A stretch of DNA of 64,000 nucleotides from positions 43,725 through 107,724 of the forward strand of contig NZ_JASTWE010000005.1 of the NCBI RefSeq assembly GCF_030282845.1, given 5' to 3'. Made by a program: the position numbers and the translations under genes. The stretch comes from Pseudodesulfovibrio pelocollis (lineage in GTDB: Bacteria; Desulfobacterota; Desulfovibrionia; Desulfovibrionales; Desulfovibrionaceae). The first letter of the stretch is position 1. Each line of letters begins with the position of its first letter. This document shows positions 26,271 to 35,924 of the stretch, one piece after another. The notes under the pieces were generated by a model that was given only the letters and a program-made list of their open reading frames with translations, searched no databases and was not told where the DNA came from.

Positions 26271-26471
26271 CTAGCCGCCGCCCACAAAGCGGAGCACTTC
26301 GAGATGATCGCCCTCGTTCAGGACGGCCCCGGCAAAGGTGGCCGAGGGCACGATCTCCCGGTTGCGCTCCACCACCACGGTGTCCGGGGCGATGCCCAGC
26401 CCCTCAAGCAGGCCGAGCACAGTGGTTCCGGGATCGATTTCCCGCTGTGTTCCATTGACCACGACGATCAT
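26271..26471 (-). CDS. thiS: Sulfur carrier protein ThiS
   Basis: 66-residue ubiquitin-fold carrier ending in the required Gly-Gly (RFVGGG; in fact three Gly). First gene after the riboswitch, with GGGAG before ATG 26471. Confidence 0.95.
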   Translation of the reverse strand: MIVVVNGTQREIDPGTTVLGLLEGLGIAPDTVVVERNREIVPSATFAGAVLNEGDHLEVLRFVGGG

Positions 26472-26509
26472 GACGTACTCCCTCGCGGCCGGGGCCAGGC
26501 CCCACCGTC

Positions 26510-26546
26510 AAAAAAAAACGCGCCCGCCACTGAGGGGCAAGCGCAT
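26510..26546 (-). terminator. Expression-platform terminator of the TPP riboswitch
   Basis: Eleven-base stem (26536-26546 with 26518-26528, with some G-T pairs) followed by nine T on the minus strand, between the aptamer and thiS. A competing six-base pairing CTGCAA/TTGCAG lies between aptamer and terminator and shares bases with the aptamer's P1 strand, so ligand binding can decide between termination and read-through. Confidence 0.8.
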
Positions 26547-26571
26547 ACTGCAAATCAAATCACAGACTTAT

Positions 26572-26662
26572 TGCAGCTTCCCTACGGCAGGATTACCCGC
26601 ATCAGGTTCAAAGGGTCAGGCGTTTCGCCCATCTCAGCCTCCACGAGGCACCCCTAGCTGCC
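26572..26662 (-). promoter_or_regulatory. TPP riboswitch (THI element) controlling thiSGHFEC
   Basis: The minus strand reads the classic order GGGGTGCC ... GGCTGAGATGGG ... ACCCTTTGAACCTGATGCGG followed by GTAGGGAAGCTGC. P1 is formed by GGCAGCT at the 5' side and AGCTGC at the 3' side; CTGAGA and ACCTGAT are the conserved ligand-binding bulges. It precedes a terminator and the thiamin operon, so it represses these genes when thiamin pyrophosphate is plentiful. Confidence 0.95.
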
Positions 26663-26665
26663 AAG

Positions 26666-26694
26666 ACCCTATGCCAAAGCGGACGCCGTGTAAA
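26666..26694 (-). promoter_or_regulatory. Promoter of the thiamin operon
   Basis: TTTACA (26689-26694), 17-base spacer, TAGGGT (26666-26671). The predicted start (about 26659) falls inside the 5' strand of the aptamer stem, so the transcript would begin almost exactly with the riboswitch. From here to 26906 I see no gene. Confidence 0.55.
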
Positions 26695-26906
26695 GGCGGT
26701 GTTTCCTGCCAACATTGAAGACAATAAACGACAGCATATCGGGGTATTACATGACGACGACACAAGATTGCCCTCTCCACCCGGATGAAAGAATCCCTGA
26801 CCGGACCGTTCCTCCCTGTTCTTTTTCGGTCCAGGAATCCTAAAGTGGACTCGAAACCATGCCGATAAGGTTCCCGTAACCCACTCCAAAACAGGAGAAA
26901 CGTTCC

Positions 26907-27344
26907 ATGTCTTCGACTCTGTTCCAGGCCACGGGATTCAAGCGCGCCCTGCTTCTCAGCCGCGAAGGCAGGCACCACGAGGCCGAGGCGCTCCTCAAGA
27001 GCCTCCAGGACGAATTTCTGGCCGTGTGCGAGGAGAACGAGGCGCTCAAGTCCCAGCTCCACGAGGTGGCGGCCGTGCTCGATCTGGCCGACAAGGTGCG
27101 CTTCGACGGCCAGAAGTACTGGCTGGCCGACGGCGGGGAGAAAAAAGGCCCCTACTGCCAGGTCTGCTACGACCGCGACGGGCTGCTGATCAATCTCCAG
27201 CGCCGGGAAAACAACTGGGAATGCCAGAACTGCCGAAGCCTGTACCTGATTCCATCCACGACAGCCGTTCCTGCCAAACGCCCCGCCCCGCGCGGGAGTC
27301 TCAGGAAGGCCATCCCCCTCTTCATCGAACGCGACATGGTGTAG
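26907..27344 (+). CDS. Hypothetical zinc-ribbon protein with N-terminal coiled coil
   Basis: 145 residues. Residues 10-60 are helical and likely coiled-coil (EAEALLKSLQDEF ... CEENEALKSQ); residues 80-112 form a four-cysteine zinc ribbon (Cys84/Cys87 and Cys106/Cys109). AGGAG nine bases before ATG 26907. Function not recognised; proteins of this build often occur as small nucleic-acid- or partner-binding accessories. It is alone and ends at a strong terminator. Confidence 0.82.
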   Translation: MSSTLFQATGFKRALLLSREGRHHEAEALLKSLQDEFLAVCEENEALKSQLHEVAAVLDLADKVRFDGQKYWLADGGEKKGPYCQVCYDRDGLLINLQRRENNWECQNCRSLYLIPSTTAVPAKRPAPRGSLRKAIPLFIERDMV

Positions 27345-27349
27345 AAAGA

Positions 27350-27384
27350 AACAGGCGCGGCCCCGCCTCGGAGCCGCGCCTGTT
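27350..27384. terminator. Bidirectional hairpin between converging genes
   Basis: Perfect 12-base stem AACAGGCGCGGC with GCCGCGCCTGTT. It lies between the plus-strand zinc-ribbon gene and the minus-strand SH3-repeat gene, and probably serves both; the T tracts are short. Confidence 0.65.
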
Positions 27385-27408
27385 CCATTCAGCCCGCGCG
27401 ATGAATTC

Positions 27409-28875
27409 CTAAAGGAACTTGGTCCCGAAAAGGGCCACCTGCCTGACCCACAGTTCGAGCATGGCCTTGTCGTCGAAACTGACCACTCCGTAGGAGATGT
27501 CGTCCGTGTCCATGCCCGGCAGGTAGATGTGGACCACGAGGTTGCGCATGGCCCGCCTATGCTCGTTCCAGAGGGTGGTGGAAAAATCCTTGAGCTGGTT
27601 CGAGTCGGGCAGCTTGGTGGTGGACAGGAACACCTTGAGGGTGATCCAGGTCACGCCGTATTTCTTGGTCTCGGACTTTTCCAGCAGCCGATACTGGTAG
27701 CCGTGGGCGTTCTTGTCCGGCGTGGGGTCCGGCCGCTTGGCACCGGAGAACCGGCTGCGGTCCATGACCAGGGTCTGCCTCTCCCCCCCGCTCGCGGCCG
27801 CCGTCTTTTCCGGCTGGACCGGTTCGGGGCGTGCCGGTTCGGGCCTTGCCGGTTCAGGCCGTGCCGATTCAGGCCGTGCCGGTTCGGGCCTAGTCTGGGC
27901 CGAACTGGCCGGTTCGGGACTGGCCGGGGCCGGACTGGCCTGGGGGGCATCCGCGTCGCCGCCCTCGCCGTCCACCAGGGCGCGCAGGGCGTAGCCCAGG
28001 GCGCGGTTCTCGCTACGCAACACCTCGCCCTCCTCAAACACGGCGTACCAGCCGCCCTTGAGGAAATCCACGCGAACCCGCTCGCCCGCCTTCAGGGTGC
28101 GGACCTGGGTCGAGCCCGAGGTCCGGTCGCGCCACAGGCTGACCTCGCGTTGCAGGGTGACCACCTTGCCCCAGTCGCCGGAAGCGTCCGTGATCGCCAC
28201 GGATTCCGGTGCCGGGGATTGCGCTGCGGCAGCGGGCTGGGGCACGGGAGGAGCTTGCACGGCAGGCGGGGTGACGGCCGCCCCGCGCACCTCGGCCCCG
28301 CCGCTCGCCCCCGGGTCTTCGGCAGGCTGCGCCGCCTGGGTACCGGATGCCCCGGCCGTGACAGGCTCGAAATACGTGGCCGCGCAGTAGCCCAGGGCGT
28401 TCATCTGCGAGCGGATGGTGGCGCTTTCGCGAAAGACCATGACCCAGTCGCCCTCGGGAAAATCCACCTTGACCCGCTCCATGGCCTCCAGCGAGCCGAC
28501 AAGTTTGCCGTTGATGGATGAAGCGTCGCGGATGTTGAGCTTGCGCGGGGTGTAGACCAGTTCACCCCAGGTCTCGGGCTCCACCCGAGTGGGCTTGGGC
28601 AGCAGGTAGCGGACGTTGGAATACCCCACGGCTGCGGATTCGTCGGCGCGGGTCTCGCCGGGTTCAAACACCGCCACCCAGCCGTCCTTCATGAAGGCCA
28701 CACGGACCTTCTGGCCCGGATGGAGACTGCCGACCCAGCGGGCCTGGGCCGAGCGATCCGCCCGCAGATTCAGGGGGCGGTCAGGATACCGTATCTCGCC
28801 GAAGGCGGCGGCAGTGGCCGCGCCCACGAGCAGCAGACACAGGGCCGTCAAAATGATCAAATATGTCTTGTGCAT
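27409..28875 (-). CDS. Exported protein with three SH3-like repeats
   Basis: 488 residues. Signal peptide at 1-25, then SH3b-like repeats at about 30-95, 105-165 and 235-300; each has a basic start, a G-x-L-x2-G-x-x-V turn and an aromatic close such as DGWVAVFEPGE or GGWYAVFEEGE. Two Pro/Ala-rich linkers follow, the second built from five-residue units (ARPEP), then a C-terminal domain (about 375-488) I do not recognise. SH3b repeats usually bind peptidoglycan or proteins in the envelope. Downstream of ompH, probably cotranscribed. Confidence 0.82.
   Translation of the reverse strand: MHKTYLIILTALCLLLVGAATAAAFGEIRYPDRPLNLRADRSAQARWVGSLHPGQKVRVAFMKDGWVAVFEPGETRADESAAVGYSNVRYLLPKPTRVEPETWGELVYTPRKLNIRDASSINGKLVGSLEAMERVKVDFPEGDWVMVFRESATIRSQMNALGYCAATYFEPVTAGASGTQAAQPAEDPGASGGAEVRGAAVTPPAVQAPPVPQPAAAAQSPAPESVAITDASGDWGKVVTLQREVSLWRDRTSGSTQVRTLKAGERVRVDFLKGGWYAVFEEGEVLRSENRALGYALRALVDGEGGDADAPQASPAPASPEPASSAQTRPEPARPESARPEPARPEPARPEPVQPEKTAAASGGERQTLVMDRSRFSGAKRPDPTPDKNAHGYQYRLLEKSETKKYGVTWITLKVFLSTTKLPDSNQLKDFSTTLWNEHRRAMRNLVVHIYLPGMDTDDISYGVVSFDDKAMLELWVRQVALFGTKFL
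27817..27891. repeat. Five tandem 15-bp repeats inside the SH3-repeat gene
   Basis: Units start at 27817, 27832, 27847, 27862 and 27877 and differ by a few bases (core TGCCGGTTCGGGCCT). They encode the RPEPA-type linker; the copy number may vary between strains. Confidence 0.8.
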
Positions 28876-28885
28876 CGGGTGCCGC

Positions 28886-29395
28886 CTATATCATGGCGTC
28901 AAGTTCTTTGATGACGCGGTCGGTGATGTCCATGGAGTGGGCCACGTAGCCGATGATCTCCGGGTCGGTGAGGATCATGGTGAATCCCGCCTCCTCGGCG
29001 ATGCGGCGCAGGATGGAATCGGCCCGGCGCATGACGAACTGGATGAGCTGCCGCTCCTCGGACTGGATGTCCGCATTGCTCTCCTCCACCAGCATTTCAT
29101 ACTCCCGGGCGGCCAGCCGCAGCGCCCGCTCGCGGGCCTGCTCCTCGGACACGGACAGGGTGCCCTTCTCAAGCTCGGCCTTGATGGCCTCAACCCGCAT
29201 CAGGGATTCGCGCACGCGGCGATCCTTCTCCCTGCCCAGCCGGGCCAGATCGTCCTGAGCGATGCGGCCGATGCGGGATTCATTGATGATGCGCTGGGGG
29301 TTGACGAACCCCACCTTGGAGGCCTGGGCCGATGCGGTCGCGGCCAGGGCCAGGACAAGGCACAGGATGAACAGACATGTCTTCGGCATTTTCAT
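28886..29395 (-). CDS. OmpH/Skp-family periplasmic chaperone
   Basis: 169 residues. Signal peptide (CLFILCLVLALAATASAQA) followed by the Skp start VGFVNPQRIINES, then a long charged helical hairpin (about 45-130) and a C-terminal ILTDPEIIGYVA strand typical of the family. It helps keep outer-membrane proteins soluble in the periplasm. Start ATG 29395 is preferred because the open frame upstream does not look like a signal peptide. Confidence 0.87.
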   Translation of the reverse strand: MKMPKTCLFILCLVLALAATASAQASKVGFVNPQRIINESRIGRIAQDDLARLGREKDRRVRESLMRVEAIKAELEKGTLSVSEEQARERALRLAAREYEMLVEESNADIQSEERQLIQFVMRRADSILRRIAEEAGFTMILTDPEIIGYVAHSMDITDRVIKELDAMI

Positions 29396-29507
29396 GCGGG
29401 TGTTTTCCTCTCTCTCGACAAAACAAACCTCGGCGACGGGAACGGATGCGCCGCCCCGCCACGGTTGGGGCACTGTAGCCGCAAACGGCCCGGGTTGTCG
29501 AGGCGGG

Positions 29508-31886
29508 TCACAAGGTGGTCAGGGGGTCCAGGTCGAGGCCGAGGCGCACCTTGGCCGGGCAGGGGTTGGCCTGGACAAGGTGGGCGAACAGGGTCCTGAT
29601 CCGGCCCCAGTCATCGCCCTTGAGCAGACAGTTGAACCGCCTGCGCCCGCGCAGCATGGCCAGCGGGGCCGGGGCCGGTCCCAGGGCGGCGATGCCCAGA
29701 CCCGGAGCCCGGCCGGTCAGCACCCGGCCCAGAAGATCAAGGGTTGCCGGGCCATCGGCAAAGTCCGTCGGATGGCTGATGCGCACCAGGGCGAGCCGGG
29801 TGAAGGGCGGGTAGCCAAAAAGTTTGCGCCGCCCGATCTCGCGCTCGAAAAAGGCCGCGTAGTCTGCGCTGAGCACATCGCGCCAGATGGGATGGCCCGG
29901 GTTGCGGGTCTGGATGAGCACCCGGCCCGGCTCAAGGCCGCGCCCGGCCCGGCCCGCCACCTGCACCAGCAGTTGGAAGGTTCGCTCGGTGGCGCGATAG
30001 TCGGGCAGGCTCAGGCCCAGGTCGCCGTCGGCCACCACCACCAGCGTCACGGCCGGAAAGTGGTGCCCCTTGGAAATCATCTGCGTACCCACCAGCACCT
30101 GTGCCTCGCCCCGGGCAAAGGTGCCCAGTATTTCCTCCAGGCGCTCCTGCCGCCGGGTGGCGTCGCGGTCCAGGCGCAGCACCTTGACACCCTCGGGCAG
30201 CAGCTCGCCCAGGTGCTCCTCGATCCGCTCCGTGCCCTCGCCCATGGGTACGAAATTGCCGCCGCCACACTTGGCGCACAGCATCGGATAGGAGTGCGAC
30301 TTGCCGCAGTAATGGCAGATGACCCGCTCGCGGCCCTTGTGGTAGGTCATGCCCACCTCGCACTCGGAGCAGCGCACGGTCTCTGCGCAGTCGAGGCAGT
30401 ACATGAGGGGCGCGTAGCCTCGCCGGTTGAGCATAACGATGACCTGATGCCCCTGCTCCACGGTCTGCCGGATCGCCTCCTCCGTGGCCGGGGCAAAGGG
30501 GGCGGCCGATCCGGCCAGGGCCGAGATGTCCACCAACTCCACCTCGGGCAGCACGCTCTCCCCCACCCGCTCGGCCAGGGTGGACACCGCGATGGACCCG
30601 CTCCGTGCGGCGTGGAAGGTCTTGACGTCCGGCGTGGCCGAGCCGAGCACCAGCAGCCCGCGCCCGCGTTCGACGCGGAACCAGGCCACCTCCTTGGCGT
30701 GGTAGGCCAGCCGTTCGTCCTGCTTGAACGACTCGTCGTGTTCCTCATCAAGGACCACCAGCCCGAGGTCGGGCACGGGCAGGAACAGGGCCGAGCGCGT
30801 GCCCACCACCACGACCGGCCCCTGGTCACGGGCGGCGTCCACAAAGGCTGTTTCCCGCTTCAGGGGGCTCTGGTAGCCGTGATAGAAGATGACGCGGCGC
30901 CCCGGAAAATACTCGGCCACCACGCGATGCAGCCGGCAGGCCAGCGCCACCTCCGGGGCCAGAAGCATAGCCGAGCGGCCCCGCTCCAGGCAGGCGCGGA
31001 CCAGTTCCAGATAGAGCACGGTCTTGCCGCTGCCGGTGACGCCGTGGACCAAATGCGCCCCGCCAGGGCCGTTCATGGTGGCCATCAGCCCATCCAGTGC
31101 CGCACGCTGCTCGGCGGTCAGGACGTAGGATGGAGGCTCCTGCCCGGCGCAGCGGCCCGGCCCGGCGTCCACCTCGGCCAGTCGGTCGGCGGTCAGCTCG
31201 CCCAGGGTGACCAGCCCGGCCCCTTCCATCTTGGCAGCAGCGGTCACGGCCCATTCGCCCAGGCCGTGGCGCAGCGAAAAGAGGCTCTGCGGCCCGTTGT
31301 CGAGCAGGTGTTCGAGAATCCTGATCTGCCGCTTGGCATTGGGCCGCACGGCCCAGGGCGGGTCCGAGACCAGGGAGGCGAAACGCTCCTCCTCCTCGCG
31401 CTTGACATTGACGCGCACGCGCATGCGCCCGGCGAGCCACAACTCCATGAGGGCGACTCTGTCGGTCTCGGGCAGCCGGGCAAGCTCGGCGGGCCGGATG
31501 GAGCCGGGCAGGGGCCGGTCCGCCATGTGCCGGTCCACCCGGAATGTGACGGCAGCGGTGCGCAGGCCCCGCGGCAGCAGGGTTTCGAGGATGCGGCCCG
31601 GGCTGGCCATCTGCCGGGTGGCGAGATTTTCGGCCAGATCGAGATAGGCCGCGTCCAGGAGCGGGGTCGTCTCCAGCGGCCAGATCATGGGCTTGATGAC
31701 CACGCCTTCGGGCTGACTCAGGGCCTTGTCGTCGGCCGGACCGGCGACCACGCCCATGCGATGGGACCGCCCTAGGGGGACGATGACCCGCAGACCCGGG
31801 ACCAGCCCGGGAAAATGCGGAGGCCGCTCGTAGGTCAGTGTCTGGTAGGGAGGGCTGACAAGGGTGACCAGCCAGAGATCGGCCAT
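29508..31886 (-). CDS. priA: Primosomal protein N' (replication restart helicase PriA)
   Basis: 792-residue 3'-5' helicase that reloads the replisome at stalled forks. The N-terminal DNA-binding domain is followed by Walker A GVTGSGKT, Walker B LDEEHDES, GSATPD and, between the helicase lobes, the zinc region with eight Cys (CLDCAETVRCSEC, CHYCGKS, CAKCGGG). Motif VI region VAGRAGRG is intact. I prefer ATG 31886 (AGGTGG upstream) to a GTG nine bases earlier. Confidence 0.96.
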   Translation of the reverse strand: MADLWLVTLVSPPYQTLTYERPPHFPGLVPGLRVIVPLGRSHRMGVVAGPADDKALSQPEGVVIKPMIWPLETTPLLDAAYLDLAENLATRQMASPGRILETLLPRGLRTAAVTFRVDRHMADRPLPGSIRPAELARLPETDRVALMELWLAGRMRVRVNVKREEEERFASLVSDPPWAVRPNAKRQIRILEHLLDNGPQSLFSLRHGLGEWAVTAAAKMEGAGLVTLGELTADRLAEVDAGPGRCAGQEPPSYVLTAEQRAALDGLMATMNGPGGAHLVHGVTGSGKTVLYLELVRACLERGRSAMLLAPEVALACRLHRVVAEYFPGRRVIFYHGYQSPLKRETAFVDAARDQGPVVVVGTRSALFLPVPDLGLVVLDEEHDESFKQDERLAYHAKEVAWFRVERGRGLLVLGSATPDVKTFHAARSGSIAVSTLAERVGESVLPEVELVDISALAGSAAPFAPATEEAIRQTVEQGHQVIVMLNRRGYAPLMYCLDCAETVRCSECEVGMTYHKGRERVICHYCGKSHSYPMLCAKCGGGNFVPMGEGTERIEEHLGELLPEGVKVLRLDRDATRRQERLEEILGTFARGEAQVLVGTQMISKGHHFPAVTLVVVADGDLGLSLPDYRATERTFQLLVQVAGRAGRGLEPGRVLIQTRNPGHPIWRDVLSADYAAFFEREIGRRKLFGYPPFTRLALVRISHPTDFADGPATLDLLGRVLTGRAPGLGIAALGPAPAPLAMLRGRRRFNCLLKGDDWGRIRTLFAHLVQANPCPAKVRLGLDLDPLTTL

Positions 31887-31895
31887 GACGGCCAC

Positions 31896-32744
31896 CTATT
31901 CCGCTGCGGGATGGCGCAGGTCGCGCAGGAGGTCAAAGGGCGGAGGCGGCGCAACGCACTGCGATGCACCCACCTGATCGCGGGCATACAACGCCTCGTC
32001 GTCGGCGCGGTTGACCGCGACCCAGCGCACGGTGGCGGCCACCACGGCCTCGCCCGCCCGGACAGTCACCCGCCCCGGCAGCCTGAAGCCGCCCATGGTC
32101 AGGTATTCGTCGAAATCAAGGCTCACCACCCGGCCCCCGGCCCGGTAGCGGAGCATGAGCGGCGACTTGTCCTCGTTGTGCAGCCACACGGCCGGGCCTG
32201 CCTCGCCGCCCGCCCCGTGGCCGGAATAAGCACCGAGCATGAGACAGGGCGCGTCGCCGCAAAATCCGTAGCTGCGCTCGGCAATGTCCACGCCCCAGGC
32301 CTTCCACCGGGCCAACGGGTCGGCGGGCAGCCAGAACATGAGGGGCGGCAGGGCGAACCCGCCTTCCGGGCAGGAAGCCACCACCCGATCATTCATGCCC
32401 ACGGCCACGGCCACGGCCTCGACCGGACCGGACTCGATGGCGGGCACACTCTCCGAACCCTCACCCGGAGTTTCGGGCGCAGCCGCGACCGAAAACGTCC
32501 ACTCCTGCCGCCAGCGGCCACGCGACTGCCAGACATGAGCGGAAACCCCCGGATGGTCCGCAAAGGTCATGACCGCCTCCCAGGAGGTCAGCCCGCCATA
32601 GTGCCTGCGCAGCGACCGGGCAAGCTCCTCGCTCTCGGAAGACTGGGCGCCGGACGACTGGACCCGGGGCGACTGGGCGGTGGCGGGCACCACCGCCAGG
32701 AGGCCCAGGGCCGCGAGACACAGCGACCAGATCAGCTTGGGCAA
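31896..32744 (-). CDS. Exported hypothetical protein, possibly LolA/LolB-like
   Basis: 282 residues with a signal peptide (IWSLCLAALGLLAVVPATAQ). The mature part has many short beta-like segments (VVSLDFDEYLTMGGFRLPGRVTV), the pattern seen in outer-membrane lipoprotein-sorting folds, but I see no decisive motif. Two cysteines sit in FCGDAPC. Overlaps the end of galU by 13 bases, so they are cotranscribed. Function unknown. Confidence 0.75.
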   Translation of the reverse strand: MPKLIWSLCLAALGLLAVVPATAQSPRVQSSGAQSSESEELARSLRRHYGGLTSWEAVMTFADHPGVSAHVWQSRGRWRQEWTFSVAAAPETPGEGSESVPAIESGPVEAVAVAVGMNDRVVASCPEGGFALPPLMFWLPADPLARWKAWGVDIAERSYGFCGDAPCLMLGAYSGHGAGGEAGPAVWLHNEDKSPLMLRYRAGGRVVSLDFDEYLTMGGFRLPGRVTVRAGEAVVAATVRWVAVNRADDEALYARDQVGASQCVAPPPPFDLLRDLRHPAAE

Positions 32745-33604
32745 GACAGCAACTCCTGGAGCCGCTTGACAAGGTCGTCGCGAAGCTCCTCGTCCTGTAG
32801 GGCGAAATAGATGTTGGCGGTCAGGTACTCCACCCAGTCACCGGCGTCGAACCGCTGACCCTGAAGCTTCACCGCAATGAGCTTGTCGCGGTCGGCCAGC
32901 CCCTGCAGGGCGTCTGTCAGCTGGATTTCTCCGCCCACGCCCGCCTTCTGGCCCTCAAGGATGTCGAAGATCTCGGGCAGCAGAACATAGCGGCCGATGA
33001 TGGCCAGATTCGACGGGGCCTGCTCGGCCGACGGCTTCTCCACGAGGCTCGACACCGTGTACATGCCCTTGGCAAACTCCGTGCCCTTGATCACCCCGTA
33101 CTTGCTGACCTTGTGCCTGGGAACCTCGATGACGCCCACCACGGCCTTGTTCTCGATCCTGGCAGCCTTGATCAGCTCGCCGATGCCCGTGTCGCGGCCG
33201 AACATGAGGTCGTCGCCAAGCATGACGGCAAAGGGTTCGTTGCGGCACACCTCGCGGGCGGTGAGCACGGCGTGTCCCAGGCCGAGCTGCTCCTTCTGGC
33301 GCACGGCAATGACATTGACCATGTCTGCCACTCGGCGCACCTCTTCAAGCATCTCCACCTTGGCGGCCCGGGCCAGAAGCTGTTCAAGCAGGAAGTTGCG
33401 GTCGAAATGGTCCTCGATGATGGTCTTGTTCTGGTTTGTGACGAAGACCACGTCCGTGATGCCCGCGCTGATGCCCTCCTCCACGATGTACTGGACGATG
33501 GGCTTGCGGAAGATGGGCAGCATCTCCTTGGGAACGTTCTTGGTGGCGGGAAGCGAGCGCGTGCCCCATCCGGCGACGGGAATGACGGCCTTGGTGATCT
33601 CCAT
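32732..33604 (-). CDS. galU: UTP--glucose-1-phosphate uridylyltransferase
   Basis: 290-residue nucleotidyltransferase making UDP-glucose. The signature loop reads PVAGWGTRSLPATKNVPKEM, with Trp and Ser where Leu and Phe are usual; VMLGDDLMF carries the metal-binding Asp, and VEKPSAEQAPSNLAIIGRY plus GGEIQLTDAL complete the pattern. Follows glmM by 29 bases; supplies precursors for the surface polysaccharide genes at 14-20 kb. Confidence 0.95.
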   Translation of the reverse strand: MEITKAVIPVAGWGTRSLPATKNVPKEMLPIFRKPIVQYIVEEGISAGITDVVFVTNQNKTIIEDHFDRNFLLEQLLARAAKVEMLEEVRRVADMVNVIAVRQKEQLGLGHAVLTAREVCRNEPFAVMLGDDLMFGRDTGIGELIKAARIENKAVVGVIEVPRHKVSKYGVIKGTEFAKGMYTVSSLVEKPSAEQAPSNLAIIGRYVLLPEIFDILEGQKAGVGGEIQLTDALQGLADRDKLIAVKLQGQRFDAGDWVEYLTANIYFALQDEELRDDLVKRLQELLSCPS

Positions 33605-33633
33605 GGGAATCCTCCGTGGGTATGCGTTGGGCT

Positions 33634-34986
33634 TTAGCGCAGGAACGTTTCACAGGCCTCCACCAGATCCTCGACGTGACGACGCACGTCCTCGGCGTCC
33701 GGTCCCTCGACCATGACCCGGCAGACCGCCTCGGTGCCAGAATAGCGCAGGAGCACGCGCCCCTTGCCGCGCAGGGCCTGCTCGACCCTGTCCACCTCGG
33801 CCTGGAGCCCCGGGGCCTGCTCGAACGGGACCTTGCGCTCCACATGGACGTTGCGCAGTTCCTGCGGAAAGGGTTCGAGCAGCCCGGCCAGCTCCGAGAG
33901 CGGCCGCTGTTTTTCGACCATTATACGCAATAATTGCAGAGCCGCAAGGAGGCCGTCCCCGGTGGTGGAATGATCCATGAAAATCAGATGGCCCGATTGC
34001 TCCCCGCCCAGGCTCGCGCCCTCGCGACGCATGGCCTCGACCACGTAGCGGTCGCCCACCGCAGTGCGCAGCAGCCTGCCGCCATGCTCGCGCATGAACA
34101 GCTCAAGGGCCATGTTGCTCATGACCGTGGCCACCAGCAGGTTGCCGGGCAGCCTGCCCTTCTCCATCATCTCCAGGGCGCTCAAGGCCATGATCTGGTC
34201 GCCGTCGAGGATGCGCCCCTTCTCGTCGCAGACGATGAGCCTGTCCGCGTCGCCGTCCAGGGCGATGCCCATGTCCGCGCCCTCGTCCACCACGATGTGC
34301 GAGATGACCTCGGGATAGAGGGACCCACACTTGTGGTTGATGTTCAGCCCGTCGGGCGTGGTGCCCACCTTGACCACCGTGGCGCCCAGTTCTTCAAGCA
34401 CGCTGGGGGCCACGCCGTAGGCCGCGCCGTTGGCGCAGTCGAGCACGATCTTCAGCCCGTCCAGGGTCAGCTTGGGCGAGAAGCTGTTCTTGAGGTAGAC
34501 GATGTAGCGGCCCTGCGCGTCCACGATGCGGTGCGCCTTGCCGATATTCTCGGGCGCGGGATACTCCCAGCGGGGGTTGTCGGCCAACACCAGTTCGCTG
34601 ATCTCGTCCTCAACCGAGTCGGGCAGCTTGAACCCCTCGGGACCGAAGAACTTGATGCCATTGTCCATGAACGGGTTGTGGCTGGCCGAAATGACCACTC
34701 CGAGGTCGGCGCGCATGTTGCGCGTCAGAAACGAGATGGCCGGAGTGGGCAGCGGGCCTACCAGGAAGACCTCCATGCCGTTGGCGCACAGCCCCGAGGT
34801 CAGCGCGGTCTCGAATACATAGCCCGACAAGCGCGTGTCCTTGCCGATGACCACCCGGTTGCGGCCCGAGCCGTTGCGGAAATACTGCCCTGCGGCCAGC
34901 CCCAGCTTGAGCGCGATCTCGGGAGTCATGGGAAAGATATTGCCTTGGCCGCGCAGGCCATCGGTTCCGAAAAGCCTCTGCTTCAT
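33634..34986 (-). CDS. glmM: Phosphoglucosamine mutase GlmM
   Basis: 450 residues. Converts glucosamine-6-P to glucosamine-1-P for peptidoglycan and [12 protein letters not shown] near the start, the catalytic serine in [14 protein letters not shown], the metal loop ALDGDADRL, sugar loop GGEQSGHLI and phosphate loop [10 protein letters not shown] are all present. Start ATG 34986 has GGAG at six bases. The last enzyme of the dacA-ybbR-glmM set. Confidence 0.97.
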   Translation of the reverse strand: MKQRLFGTDGLRGQGNIFPMTPEIALKLGLAAGQYFRNGSGRNRVVIGKDTRLSGYVFETALTSGLCANGMEVFLVGPLPTPAISFLTRNMRADLGVVISASHNPFMDNGIKFFGPEGFKLPDSVEDEISELVLADNPRWEYPAPENIGKAHRIVDAQGRYIVYLKNSFSPKLTLDGLKIVLDCANGAAYGVAPSVLEELGATVVKVGTTPDGLNINHKCGSLYPEVISHIVVDEGADMGIALDGDADRLIVCDEKGRILDGDQIMALSALEMMEKGRLPGNLLVATVMSNMALELFMREHGGRLLRTAVGDRYVVEAMRREGASLGGEQSGHLIFMDHSTTGDGLLAALQLLRIMVEKQRPLSELAGLLEPFPQELRNVHVERKVPFEQAPGLQAEVDRVEQALRGKGRVLLRYSGTEAVCRVMVEGPDAEDVRRHVEDLVEACETFLR

Positions 34987-35015
34987 GCATTGCTCCACCG
35001 CCGTCGGTGCGGCGT

Positions 35016-35921
35016 CTATCGTTTGGTCAACGTGGTCGTAATGGTTTCCGGGTTCCTGCGCACCAGCGAGCACCCTTCAGGCAGCGTCACCGCGAATTCG
35101 AAGTCGAACCGACCCTCGGCCGGTTTGCCGGGGAAGAGCAGGGTGGCGGCCATGTCGTTGCGGTAATCGTTGTTGCGGAACAGGGCGATGGGCCCCTCGA
35201 TGAGCAGACGCACGTAATCCTGCGCCACAGCGGCCCGGAACCCCTTGGGCTCGTCAAAGGAGAGGGGTAGCTTGACCCATATCTCGCGCGTCTTGGGCCC
35301 GAAAAACGCCTCCACCCGCACCCGGGCGGGCGAGGGCCTGATCTCGTCAGGAACCTCGACGCCCACATCCTCGGCCCAGCGTGCGGGCACGGTGTCGGGA
35401 AAGTCCTCGTGCATGACCACCTTGATGGCCGTGAGTTTGCGCAGCTTGGTCTCCGGGCCGCGCACCTCCACCTGGGCAGGCGTGACGCGCACCTCGCGCA
35501 GGACATAGTCCTGGTTGAGCTGGCCCGACCAGGCGGCCTCAAGCTCGATGACCTTGGTCATCCGGCGGTCCACCATCAGGCGCAGCCGGTTGGGCCGAAC
35601 CTCGATGATCTCGTAGGCGGAGGAAAGGGGCAGCCGCGAGGCGTCTATCTCCACCACCTGCTGGCCCACGCCGAGACGGCTCACGTCAAGGGGATAATTG
35701 AGGGTTTGGGAGGCGAGGTTGCCCACCAGTCCCTTTGGCCCGCGCAGACGGACCTGGATCTTGTCGATCATGCCCTCTTCGATCATCAGCCCCTCAGGCG
35801 GGTTGGTCATGATCACGGGCATTTCCACCCAGGTTTCGATGACTTCGCGGCCGGTCACCAGAAACCATGTGAAGATGGCCAACCCCAGGGCCAGCAGCAT
35901 GGTCTGCCAGTTCTTCTTCAT
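35016..35921 (-). CDS. YbbR/CdaR-type regulator of diadenylate cyclase
   Basis: 301 residues: one N-terminal helix anchor (7-24) and then YbbR repeats, visible as recurring hydrophobic/charged strands ([28 protein letters not shown] and similar). Proteins of this family bind and adjust the membrane cyclase CdaA. It lies three bases after dacA and ends 30 bases before glmM. Confidence 0.88.
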   Translation of the reverse strand: MKKNWQTMLLALGLAIFTWFLVTGREVIETWVEMPVIMTNPPEGLMIEEGMIDKIQVRLRGPKGLVGNLASQTLNYPLDVSRLGVGQQVVEIDASRLPLSSAYEIIEVRPNRLRLMVDRRMTKVIELEAAWSGQLNQDYVLREVRVTPAQVEVRGPETKLRKLTAIKVVMHEDFPDTVPARWAEDVGVEVPDEIRPSPARVRVEAFFGPKTREIWVKLPLSFDEPKGFRAAVAQDYVRLLIEGPIALFRNNDYRNDMAATLLFPGKPAEGRFDFEFAVTLPEGCSLVRRNPETITTTLTKR

Positions 35922-35924
35922 GCC

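Noticed and set aside
26608..27062. Minus-strand open frames upstream of the TPP riboswitch
   Set aside because: They overlap the riboswitch and the zinc-ribbon gene, have no ribosome site and do not read like proteins.
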